Below are positions 52,168-60,407 of a stretch of 64,000 nucleotides of DNA, in pieces. The DNA lies in NCBI RefSeq assembly GCF_010093065.1, contig NZ_CP048113.1, positions 1,550,001-1,614,000 of the forward strand, in the 5' to 3' direction. How positions within the stretch are numbered: position 1 is the first letter of the stretch; each line of letters opens with the position of its first letter. The notes below the pieces were generated by a model. The model saw nothing but the letters and a program-made list of their open reading frames with translations, ran no database searches and was not told the origin of the DNA. The DNA is from Chitinophaga agri. Lineage in GTDB: Bacteria > Bacteroidota > Bacteroidia > Chitinophagales > Chitinophagaceae. Both the position numbers and the translations under genes were made by a program.

Positions 52168-52989
52168 ATGAAACCATTGATCATTTATTTTTCCCTGGCA
52201 TATCTCATTAGTTGGACTATCTGGTTCCCGCTATATAGTCCTGCTTTCGGTATTTTGGGTTTACCCGTACTTCCTTTTAATCACGGCATTGGCGGATCAG
52301 GTCCAATAATAGCGTCGTTTATTACCACCTATATCATTGAAAAGAAAAATGGTATCAAAAGGTTAAGTACACAACTATTTAGATTTAAACCCTTAACGTA
52401 CCTCCTGGTAGCCTTGCTAAGCCCCTTTCTGCTGGCTATCATGGCGTCACTGATTGACTGTATTCTCCATAAAACTCCGTTTTGTTTATCAGGTTTATTC
52501 GTGGCCAGGGAGTTTCCGTCTTTCAGTTTCCCGCAATTCTTCCTTTACAACCTGTTTTTCTTCGGTTTTGGTGAAGAAGCAGGTTGGCGTGGTTTTGCCC
52601 TGCCTCAACTCCAAAGCAGGTTCAGTGCACTGACTGCAAGCCTTATTCTGACGGTATTCTGGGCTTTGTGGCACTTGCCGCTATTCCTGTATCGCCCCGG
52701 CTTCCTGGACATCGGCATTAGCGGCACTTTCGGCTGGTTGTTTAGTCTCCTTACGGGTAGTATTTTACTCACCTGGCTATACAATTCCTCCAAAGCAAGC
52801 ATTTTGGTTTGTGCCGTCTTTCATAGCACAGTAGACATAGCTTTCCTGGCTGATTTTACAAATAAAAATATCATTAACTATATGGGAGTACTCATCACCA
52901 TTTGGGGGATTGCAACCATTTTTATTTTCAAGCCTCGCCACCTCGCCCGTACGGAAAGAATCAAAAAAACGGCGGGCTATACCAGTTAA
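52168..52989 (+). CDS. CPBP-family (CAAX-like) intramembrane metalloprotease
   Basis: 273 aa with about seven membrane helices. The catalytic motifs are in order: EEAGWRGF (residues about 135-142), HLPLF (about 168) and VFHSTVD (about 216), giving the Glu-Glu and His ligands of the CPBP/Abi family. Bacterial members are often linked to bacteriocin self-immunity or prenyl-protein processing. No linked bacteriocin is seen. It lies in the accessory island, between IS debris. Confidence 0.88.
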   Translation: MKPLIIYFSLAYLISWTIWFPLYSPAFGILGLPVLPFNHGIGGSGPIIASFITTYIIEKKNGIKRLSTQLFRFKPLTYLLVALLSPFLLAIMASLIDCILHKTPFCLSGLFVAREFPSFSFPQFFLYNLFFFGFGEEAGWRGFALPQLQSRFSALTASLILTVFWALWHLPLFLYRPGFLDIGISGTFGWLFSLLTGSILLTWLYNSSKASILVCAVFHSTVDIAFLADFTNKNIINYMGVLITIWGIATIFIFKPRHLARTERIKKTAGYTS

Positions 52990-53067
52990 CCAAATTGGTT
53001 AATTTATTAAATATGGTTTAAATTATACAAAAACATTAAATATTTATTCCAGCTCTTCCTTTAAAAC

Positions 53068-53349
53068 GCAGGCCCCCTGGAGGGAACAACGAAAGTTCGC
53101 CTCCTTAACTTAGAAGATTTCCGCAACAGGATAGCAACTTCCATCAGGCAACCGGTATTAATGACCCATTCTGATGATAATGCCCTGTCTGTAAATGTCA
53201 ACCGCTTTTTAAAGACACCGCACAGACTCATAAAATGCTATATTGGACAATAGGAACACCATTGGACTTTTACGATAGCCCTTTAAATGTATCAGAATCG
53301 GTTGGTTTTATCCCTGTCTTTTTTTTGACCCAAAAAACGCTGCAATAAT
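53068..53349 (+). pseudogene. C-terminal remnant of an alpha/beta hydrolase, frameshifted
   Basis: The first frame reads GPLEGTTKVRLLNLEDFRNR and QPVLMTHSDDNALSVNVNRFLKTP. Near 53232 (AAAA) the reading switches to a frame reading WTIGTPLDFYDSPLNVSES up to a stop at 53349. This order (PVLMxHSDxxAL, then W-x-x-G-T-P-LDFYD, then an NxxES helix) is the C-terminal His/Asp region of alpha/beta hydrolases of the dienelactone type. No N-terminus remains. The IS5 remnant begins right after it. Confidence 0.6.
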
Positions 53350-53351
53350 TA

Positions 53352-53815
53352 GAGCTTATTTCATAAATAGGCTGTAAGCCTTCTTAATATAATATAAGCG
53401 AAAGCAAGATGAACAAAAGCCTGAAACCGTTCACGCATCTATCATATCATGTTATTACACGCTTGAAAGCATTCTGCCAGGCAAAGAAACGTTCAGTTTT
53501 CCATCTTCGCTAAGTTGACGTCCATCCTGAGTCGAAGGTTTAATTCTATTATTTTTATGAGGAGCAATCAATTCAACAACTTTCAACGCGAGCCTTTGAT
53601 CGAGCGGATCACTGTCATTAGGCAAGATCCCCGATAAGTCTTCCGGGTCGTCCCACCGTGTAAGTTTGATCGATGGTAGCTTCGACAAGGGTGACTTCAT
53701 GAGGGCTAGCAGAAGACGTGTGCACGGAGAGTGGAAGACTATTAGCGTCAGTAATAACCATGAGCTTCGCACCCTTGCCCTTAGGTACTCCCCATTTGTT
53801 AGACAGCAATAGGTG
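53352..53815 (-). mobile_element. Decayed IS5-family (IS427-like) transposase, several frameshifts
   Basis: On the minus strand one frame reads LSNKWGVPKGKGAKLMV (53809 side). A second reads DSDPLDQRLALKVVELIAPHKN and IKPSTQDGRQL. A third reads RRWKTERFFAWQNAFKRV, and a fourth MRERFQAFVHLAFAYII up to a stop. These are the standard IS5-group C-terminal blocks, each in a different frame. The outer end is near 53352 (GAGCTTATTTCATAAAT). The 5' part is lost at the IS3 junction. Confidence 0.75.
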
Positions 53816-53819
53816 GGTT

Positions 53820-54165
53820 ATTAATTAAAGAATCAAATCTATTACTACTATTATAAACTTTCTCTTTTTTTGCTACTTTTTTTCTCTTTGTGAATTGCTG
53901 TGAATATGTGGATAACTTATCAATAGCGCCATAAACATCAGCAGGAGTAACATATCCCAGACCTTGATGTTTTCGTTCCCAATTATAGAATTCCACATAC
54001 CTGTGAATACCTTTGTATAATTCCAGTGTGCTGTCGTAAGCATTGAGATAGATGTTCTTATATTTGATGCTACGCCAAAATCGCTCGATGCAAATATTAT
54101 CTGTGGCTCTCCCAACACCATCCATACTGATTTTGATCTCGGCCTTTAATACCGCAGAGGTAAAA
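53820..54165 (-). mobile_element. IS3-family transposase (OrfB) C-terminal fragment
   Basis: The minus-strand frame begins in FTSAVLKAEIKISMDG and continues SMDGVGRATDNICIERFWRSIKY, then YKGIHRYVEFYNWERKHQGLGYVTPADVYG, the end of the IS3/IS150 integrase core with its Glu in the ERFW context. It stops at 53799 with an extra tail. The N-terminal two-thirds and both element ends are missing. The end abuts the IS5 fragment. Confidence 0.8.
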
Positions 54166-54395
54166 GGGAAAACATGTACTCCTCCTTATTGACTTGTGAT
54201 TTCTTAGTTCTCATTGTGATCTATTATTGATCATGAAAGTTAGAGAACTTAGGCGTTTTCTTTTTCTAACTGCCCGGAGGCATACTTTACTATAATCATT
54301 GCAGATAGCTGTAAATCCTGAAGGTACGATGATAAGATGATGTTCTTCAGGGAATTTCGGGTGCGGAATTGCTAGAGAAGTACCACAAATTTTGT

Positions 54396-54440
54396 GTGTC
54401 ATTCTGTGTGTCAATTATGTGTCAATTATGTGTCAATAAT
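54396..54440. repeat. 11-bp tandem repeat (GTGTCAATTAT)
   Basis: GTGTCAATTAT is present twice in a row (54408-54429), then GTGTCAATAAT (54430-54440), preceded by a partial copy GTGTCATTCT at 54396. The array runs across the 3' end of the primase-helicase gene. Role unknown. Confidence 0.6.
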
Positions 54441-57129
54441 AGTGGTAGAACCTATGAATTATTGACAAGCATAAATTTAAAATGGCCAGGTAGCGGAGTT
54501 GTTGATGATGCTTAAATTTGGTATTCTTCAATATATCTGTAATCAACTCTTCTCCGGATTGATAAAGCGGTTGTCCGGCTTGTAGCTGGGTTATATCCAA
54601 TATATTTCGTTCATGTGAAGATGATTTATTGAGGATTGCTTTTGTAACAAATCTGAATCGTACACCATCAATGATTTCTTTATTGATTCTCTTTACATCG
54701 ACGGAGTCCGCTGATTGAGATACTAGCGTTCCGTTTTCCAGTTCCGCATATATAGAAACAGTTATATTTCGGGTCTTCAGTACTTTAACAAAATAGGGCT
54801 TCAGCACTTCAAACTCTGGTCTGATATCGTCATGCGCTATTTCAAATTCAAGTTTTTCGTTAGGGTCCTTATAGATATACGTAAAACCTATTGCGCCGTA
54901 TTTGAATTCAAGGGATTCCAGAGGTACTTTAATTTCTTTTTCTATGGTAAGTGTGTCACTTGTGATTACTGGAGCAATTTCGTCGACCGGATCATCAAAC
55001 AATGATCTCTGACGAAATAGCTTTCTGTAATAGGTATTTCGTTTTAAGAACAGCTTGTTCAAATAATCAATCCTGATATCGCGGTAATCATAGATTACAG
55101 GTGTTATTTCTGATCGTTGCACCCGACCAATATATTGAATGAGTTTTCCTTCAAATGAGAATGGATAAACAAGAAAAAGGCAGGTGGCGTTATCCAAATC
55201 TGTTCCTTCTCCAAAAAACTGGCCTGTGGTAATCAATACCTGATAATTCCCAGATTTTAATAGCATCCATTTAGAATCACGGCTGGTAGCACTATCATCT
55301 CCACTTAAGGTAATAACTTCATAGGATTGTTTCAGATATTGATGTAATGAATCGATCTGTTCTTTACGTTCGGTTAGCACAACGACACGCTTTCTGTTAT
55401 TCAGTTCTTTGATTATGTCTTTAAGAATCAAATTGTTTCTTGTCGAATCATGTACAATGATTTTGGACAAGGTTTCAAACCTGTCAACTTTTGGGTTAAA
55501 CGGCACATCCAGAGCTGTCTCTCGTATAATTATTGTTGGTTGAGTAGAGCTATTTATCTGTTGGTTGTTTATTTCTGCAATAACTTCACCTAAATGGATG
55601 AAGATGAGTTTACCATCACTGTATTTACGGAAAGGAGTTGCAGTAAGCCCGTACTGGTAATAACTATTGAACTGCTGAATGGTACTGTGGTACGTTTCGG
55701 CTGGTATATGGTGACATTCATCAATTAATATAGTTCCGAATGAACTGGTAAGATCGTTAATAGATTGATTGGTTATGGCTTTAGCCAGACTTTGAATTGT
55801 TGCCAGTGTTACCAACTTTCCTGGTTTATGTTTTCCTTGGCCTATTTTTCCTATCTCGTGGTCGGGAATTCCAAGAAAGGTCGTAATGCGTTCTGCCCAT
55901 TGTTCCATTAGTTGCTTTCTATGCACTACGATAAGTGCCGGCTGCTGTTTATTGGCAATTATTTTTAATCCGATTAAAGTTTTGCCAGAGCCAGGAGGAG
56001 CTACTATTACCCCTAAATGTTTATTTTCTGTAGCGGAAACACCATTTTGCTGATAATCTCGCAACGTTGCTTCAAAGCGGTAAAGCTGCGGAGACCATTT
56101 CTTACGTCTATCTTCCAATTTGTATGTAATATTATTGCCTTTGCAAAACTCAAGGAGCTTTCTGGTAAAGCCACGGGGGATGATAATGTGATCATTTGTT
56201 TCTTCAATGAATCTGAAATAGCGCTTGCTTCCGTATGTGCTTTTACCTGTCTTCTGCCGGATGAAGAATTCTGTGTTGGCAAAATTCAATTCCTCTCTCA
56301 GATAATTAATTAGAATGATGGGGAGGCTGTTTCGGTCTATAGTGATAACGTTATTTAGTGTGATAGTTAGGCCCTGACTAGGTATTGTATTTATTGACAA
56401 TGTAGTAGCGCTTATATCGGCATGTAGGTTATCAAGTATTGCTACCTGTGCCTTATGTATCGTTTCAAGAAATTGCCATTGGTCCGGGTATGGTTCCATG
56501 GTTTCGGGTATAATGAAGCAACTATTTCCACTATCCATAGCCGGTTTATGAAAAGGTAGTGCTATGAGGTTACCCAATGCTTTTCCGGAAAGCATATCCT
56601 GATTTGGAAATAGTCTGTCAAAACTAGAATTTTTATCAAATGTTGAAATGATACGAGCTTCTGTTAGCAGTGATAACATTATTTTCCGACTCTTTATAGC
56701 AGGATAGGGCTGTTCAAAGAAAATCCAGACATGTGCACCATTACCAGAACGGGAGCGTTCCAGATAAGCAGGAATTCCTTTTTCACGGCAAAAGGAAAGA
56801 AATTTGCGGCTATCATCTATCCATTTTTCTTCGTCAAAATCTGCTACTATGAACCAGGATGTATTGTCTGTTAAAAGTGGATATATGCCTATAAGGTGAT
56901 TTCCGTTTAAATGTTGGTATATCTGTGCTTCTGTTAAAGGTTGATGGGTCTTTTCGGGGAAATTACTAAGTGTACCTCCTTTCATTTTGTGCACCTTATA
57001 ACGGTAAGGATCAAAATGATAAGCCGGTATGTAACCAGATTTGCCACTGTTTTCCCAGCGCAAGGCGAAAACATCTTGCCTACCTTTAAAGAGTGAGCTA
57101 AATAGGCTTATTTTAGAATCGGGAATCAC
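54433..57129 (-). CDS. TOTE-type archaeo-eukaryotic primase fused to SF2 helicase
   Basis: 898 aa. Residues 1-240 are a primase domain of the archaeo-eukaryotic (AEP) type: FIVADFD with catalytic Asp97 and Asp99, then RSRSGNGAHVWIFFE (128-133 loop), and FPNQDMLSGKALGNLIALP. Residues 355-680 are a superfamily 2 helicase: Walker A APPGSGKT (377-384), DECH (470-473), LTATPF (495-500), and motif VI QYIGRVQRS (665-673). About 200 further residues have no clear motif. AEP-helicase fusions of this kind belong to the TOTE conflict systems, thought to counter invading DNA or RNA. Usual partner genes are not obvious here. Confidence 0.85.
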   Translation of the reverse strand: MIPDSKISLFSSLFKGRQDVFALRWENSGKSGYIPAYHFDPYRYKVHKMKGGTLSNFPEKTHQPLTEAQIYQHLNGNHLIGIYPLLTDNTSWFIVADFDEEKWIDDSRKFLSFCREKGIPAYLERSRSGNGAHVWIFFEQPYPAIKSRKIMLSLLTEARIISTFDKNSSFDRLFPNQDMLSGKALGNLIALPFHKPAMDSGNSCFIIPETMEPYPDQWQFLETIHKAQVAILDNLHADISATTLSINTIPSQGLTITLNNVITIDRNSLPIILINYLREELNFANTEFFIRQKTGKSTYGSKRYFRFIEETNDHIIIPRGFTRKLLEFCKGNNITYKLEDRRKKWSPQLYRFEATLRDYQQNGVSATENKHLGVIVAPPGSGKTLIGLKIIANKQQPALIVVHRKQLMEQWAERITTFLGIPDHEIGKIGQGKHKPGKLVTLATIQSLAKAITNQSINDLTSSFGTILIDECHHIPAETYHSTIQQFNSYYQYGLTATPFRKYSDGKLIFIHLGEVIAEINNQQINSSTQPTIIIRETALDVPFNPKVDRFETLSKIIVHDSTRNNLILKDIIKELNNRKRVVVLTERKEQIDSLHQYLKQSYEVITLSGDDSATSRDSKWMLLKSGNYQVLITTGQFFGEGTDLDNATCLFLVYPFSFEGKLIQYIGRVQRSEITPVIYDYRDIRIDYLNKLFLKRNTYYRKLFRQRSLFDDPVDEIAPVITSDTLTIEKEIKVPLESLEFKYGAIGFTYIYKDPNEKLEFEIAHDDIRPEFEVLKPYFVKVLKTRNITVSIYAELENGTLVSQSADSVDVKRINKEIIDGVRFRFVTKAILNKSSSHERNILDITQLQAGQPLYQSGEELITDILKNTKFKHHQQLRYLAILNLCLSIIHRFYHYY

Positions 57130-57434
57130 ATTAGATTAGTTGATAGTTTAAAACTGTAGAACGGCGGAAGATGAGAATTTCTAAGCTTGTATAGTGAACT
57201 ACGCGCTTATTATTGACCCATAAAATTATTGTTTAAAATATGGGTTGCAATGTTTGAGCAGGATAGAATGCAAACAAAGGATGGTTTTGAAAAGTTATTG
57301 ATTTACAAAGGAAGCGAAATTGCCATAGAAGCCCCCTTTGTTCAAGTAGGTATTGCTTTTATAGCACTTCATATCGGAATACTTGGGAACCGAATGGTTT
57401 TGATTATAGTAAAATACAGGAAATTTAATACGAC
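57130..57434. other. Intergenic, 305 bp
   Basis: It holds the upstream region of the primase-helicase gene. No convincing gene, repeat or promoter is visible. Confidence 0.25.
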
Positions 57435-57896
57435 CTATTCGCCACCTGTCAATTTCTCTATATCGTCCAAATCTTTATGCCTGCCAGCTGCCTTCTTGGC
57501 TTCTATTAGATTATTTAAATGTATAAATCTGATTTCTAAACCTTCCTCATTAAAAATCTGAGCTTGGGAAAAAGCGTCGTCAAATTCTACACCTTTTAAT
57601 TTCGTTATTATATCTATACTTACAGGGGGACGGCCATAAGAAAAAACATCAGCAACATCCACATCAAGAAATTTTGATTCAGTCATATCAAATAGAGGAA
57701 GACCAAATTCTGAAAAGGCCTTGGAAAGCTTTGAATAATTTTCTTTTGTTCTATTCACCCAAATATCCATATCACCCGTAACTCTTCTATAGCCATGTAG
57801 TATGACAGCATAACCGCCCACTAAAATATATTCGACATTTTGATGATTCATAGCTTGAATAAAATCCCTGAAATCATCGTTGAAGATGGTGCCCAT
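57435..57896 (-). CDS. Nucleotidyltransferase (MNT/AbiEii-like)
   Basis: 153 aa. The signature VEYILVGGYAVILHGYRRVTGDMDIWV carries the GG helix and the D-x-D pair (Asp42 and Asp44) of minimal nucleotidyltransferases. The rest is the small family body with FIHLNNLIEAKKAAGRHKDLDDI at the end. Related proteins are toxins or antitoxins in AbiE, MNT/HEPN and similar systems. It is coupled to the upstream 68-aa gene by a TAATG stop/start overlap. The target (tRNA, protein or nucleotide) is unknown. Confidence 0.85.
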   Translation of the reverse strand: MGTIFNDDFRDFIQAMNHQNVEYILVGGYAVILHGYRRVTGDMDIWVNRTKENYSKLSKAFSEFGLPLFDMTESKFLDVDVADVFSYGRPPVSIDIITKLKGVEFDDAFSQAQIFNEEGLEIRFIHLNNLIEAKKAAGRHKDLDDIEKLTGGE

Positions 57897-58102
57897 TAAT
57901 TATTAAGTTTCCTGCTAGAATGATAACTTCTATCCAATTTCGGCTGGTCAGCCATAGAAAACCCATATGCCTGAGAAATCAGATAATATGCCTGGCGTAA
58001 ACGCTCTGGATAAGAAATGTTTTTATTGTAGACATTTGCAGCATCTGCTTCTTTAAAGCTCATCATTCTGAATGCGGATCTGTCGAATTTATAATCAGCC
58101 AT
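57896..58102 (-). CDS. Small partner of the nucleotidyltransferase, 68 aa
   Basis: The protein reads YKFDRSAFRMMSFKEADAAN, then SYPERLRQAYYLISQAYGFS, then DQPKLDRSYHSSRKLNN. It looks like a soluble helical protein, and I associate this pattern with small proteins paired with nucleotidyltransferases in other Bacteroidota, from memory only. Its stop codon overlaps the partner ATG (TAATG). It could be the cognate neutraliser or target-binding partner. No known family name. Confidence 0.7.
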   Translation of the reverse strand: MADYKFDRSAFRMMSFKEADAANVYNKNISYPERLRQAYYLISQAYGFSMADQPKLDRSYHSSRKLNN

Positions 58103-58562
58103 ATATAAATTTAAGTAATAAATGTACGAATTATGGAGGAAGATGTCAAGCTATAGGGACGTATAGTAAAATTCGTATATGTTTAATGGATTAGCTGGAT
58201 ATAAATTGAAGTGAAGGGTTCTTACTCCAGGTTTTACAATAAAGGTGCTAACCAATCCTAAGATCCTAATGTCAGGTAGTAGAGTTCTGAGTTGTCACCT
58301 ATAATATTCCGATTCATTTAATCGATAGCTTAAGTGAATCGCCCTGTTATGAGGTGGCGTAACAATAAGAACTTAACACGATGGAGTTTATAAAATACTC
58401 CCGTATTGTGCTCAGAATTTACTGATCAATTATGCCACGCTAAGTAAGATTAGTTTGAGAGACCAATGCGAAGCGGTGATATAACATTGGCAATAAAAAC
58501 TTAGATGGAATCGAACTTTTTGGGATTCAATATCAACTGTTTATAAAGTAGGCCGTATATGC
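58103..58562. other. Intergenic, 460 bp
   Basis: No gene was recognised between the 68-aa gene and the tRNA-Leu terminator. The sequence is A+T rich with scattered stops in all frames. Confidence 0.3.
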
Positions 58563-58603
58563 AAAAACGACAAACCCGCTCTACGAGCGGGTTTGTCGTT
58601 TTT
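58563..58603. terminator. Perfect 19-bp stem terminator of tRNA-Leu
   Basis: AAAAACGACAAACCCGCTC (58563-58581) pairs perfectly with GAGCGGGTTTGTCGTTTTT (58585-58603), loop TAC. It is symmetrical, and ends the leftward tRNA-Leu transcript. Confidence 0.92.
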
Positions 58604-58604
58604 G

Positions 58605-58688
58605 TGCCCAGAACTGGATTCGAACCAGCACACCCTTGCGAGCGCTGCGACCTGAACACAGTGCGTCTACCAATTTCGCCATCTGGGC
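58605..58688 (-). tRNA. tRNA-Leu (anticodon CAG)
   Basis: The minus strand folds as an 84-nt class II tRNA. Acceptor GCCCAGA pairs with TCTGGGC, the D region is GGCGAAATTGGTAGACGC, and the anticodon loop is TTCAGGT between CTGTG and CGCAG with anticodon CAG. A long variable arm follows, and the T arm is CTGGTTCGAATCCAG. The CCA end is not encoded. Accessory DNA lies on its 3' side, which is a common integration target. Confidence 0.96.
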
Positions 58689-58824
58689 ATCCTTGTTTCC
58701 GTGTCAGGGACGCAAATGTATAAACTTCCCCGATATAAAAAAAATATATCTAATCTTTTTACCAGAAACCGCTCTCCAAATAACCTGATTCTTTTCGTAG
58801 ATTACACAATAACCCCAAAATCCC

Positions 58825-60369
58825 ATGAAAAAAGTACTGTTCTTCCTGTTATGGCTCCAACAGAGCTGGGCACAGTCCACCACTCCTGCCGCATCCGGCA
58901 ACGCCGACAGCCTTTCCGTCTACAACAGACAACTATCTCCCGCCGAAATGAAGCAGGACCTTCAACTGTTCCTCAATATCCGGAAAAAGGCTAATTCAGG
59001 CCTTTATCGCTATCGCACCACAAAAAAGATCGATAGCATCTACAAATGGGCATTCAGAGAAGTACGACAGCCAATGCCTACCCTCGAATTTTTTAAGATC
59101 ATCCTGCAGCTGACTGATTTCGAAGGCAGCTGCCATAACTATACAGAGCCACACGCTGACCTGGTCAGTTATCTCAACCGGCAACGCGCCTTCTTCCCGT
59201 TCGCGCTTAAATACATCGAGGGGAACATGATCTTTAACAGTAAAAATGCGGCGATCCCTGTTGGCTCGAAGATAGTAAGCATCAACGGTATTACCGATAA
59301 ACAGCTGATGCAGTCTTTCTATAAATACCTGACTGCCGACGGACTGACAATCACAGAAAAGCAATCTGGTAGCGTCAACAGTAGCTACGGCCTGCGATAC
59401 CTGTATGAATACGGATTAAAGGACAGCTTCACCATTCAGTATATCTCTCCCGGTGGCATACAGGAACAAACGCTGACAGTACCGGCTATTTCACTGGAAG
59501 AACGTAAAGCGAATCTCCTCGTCCGTCACAGCGCTCCGGTAGATAGCATCACAGACTATAACGTCCAGCCGAAATACAGTTTCAGGATGATCAATCCGGA
59601 AACCGGGCTGTTGAACATCCGGATATTCTCTATGGCGTACGATGCAACAGATCCTGCGTTTCCCATATATGCCAGGTTCCTGGACAGTGTATTCCGTACG
59701 TTAGATAGTGGTCACGTCCCGCACCTGGTCATCGATGTGCGTGGGAACCCCGGCGGTAGCGATCCTACCTTTGAAGAGCCAATGATGTATCTCACCGATT
59801 CGAGCTTTAAAGAGAACGTACTGGCCTATACCATTTTTGATAACGGTATTCCATATGAAGATCATTTCTGGGGTATCTCTACTGCTGTGAAAATGGACGC
59901 TGCCAGTAAGGTAGAAGGGAAACAAATGCTGAAGGATTACTTCCCCGCATTACGTGGTGACAAAAACATACAGAATAGTAAATACAATCCTGTATACCAT
60001 CCCAAAAGCCCGGGATTTAAGGGAAAGCTCTACCTGCTCATAGACGAACATGTCGCTTCTGCGGGGTCCCATTTCGCCTCTCTTGTAAAAGCCTATGCCC
60101 GCAATGTCACGATCGTCGGCGTAGAAACGGTAGGTGGATACTATTGCCACAACGGACATATGCCACTGATATACGAACTTCCCCATTCAAAGATCAAAAC
60201 CAAATTTTCCATTGTGCATGTCATACAGGATGCCCCTGTAAAAGCCGACCAACCTGAAGGCAGAGGGATTATCCCCCATCATACAGTATGGCCGGCCTTT
60301 AATGACTTTATGCAAAACAAGGACACACAGATGGAATATGTGCTGCGGCTAATAGCGGAAGATGCATGA
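58825..60369 (+). CDS. S41-family peptidase (Tsp/C-terminal processing type)
   Basis: 514 aa with signal peptide MKKVLFFLLWLQQSWAQ. The central part has a PDZ-like segment (VSINGITDKQLMQSFY), then the S41 catalytic region: VIDVRGNPGGSDPTFEEP (near 305), the Ser nucleophile in EHVASAGSHFASL (near 410) and GVETVGGYY (near 432). The Lys of the Ser/Lys dyad is not clear, as in S41 subgroups that use other residues. Bacteroidota members are often lipid-anchored or periplasmic proteases. It lies 24 bp from nothing else in its direction, so it is a single-gene unit. Confidence 0.82.
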   Translation: MKKVLFFLLWLQQSWAQSTTPAASGNADSLSVYNRQLSPAEMKQDLQLFLNIRKKANSGLYRYRTTKKIDSIYKWAFREVRQPMPTLEFFKIILQLTDFEGSCHNYTEPHADLVSYLNRQRAFFPFALKYIEGNMIFNSKNAAIPVGSKIVSINGITDKQLMQSFYKYLTADGLTITEKQSGSVNSSYGLRYLYEYGLKDSFTIQYISPGGIQEQTLTVPAISLEERKANLLVRHSAPVDSITDYNVQPKYSFRMINPETGLLNIRIFSMAYDATDPAFPIYARFLDSVFRTLDSGHVPHLVIDVRGNPGGSDPTFEEPMMYLTDSSFKENVLAYTIFDNGIPYEDHFWGISTAVKMDAASKVEGKQMLKDYFPALRGDKNIQNSKYNPVYHPKSPGFKGKLYLLIDEHVASAGSHFASLVKAYARNVTIVGVETVGGYYCHNGHMPLIYELPHSKIKTKFSIVHVIQDAPVKADQPEGRGIIPHHTVWPAFNDFMQNKDTQMEYVLRLIAEDA

Positions 60370-60407
60370 TAGATAAAAAGACGGCTCCATAAAAGCAATG
60401 GATGACA

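Noticed and set aside
54211..54414. 67-aa minus-strand ORF after the primase-helicase
   Set aside because: Its first residues are read from the 11-bp tandem repeat, it has no recognisable composition, and it sits between IS debris and the helicase stop.
57229..57561. 110-aa plus-strand ORF left of the nucleotidyltransferase
   Set aside because: Half of it lies antisense to the nucleotidyltransferase and the rest in an A+T-rich spacer; no motif, no ribosome site.
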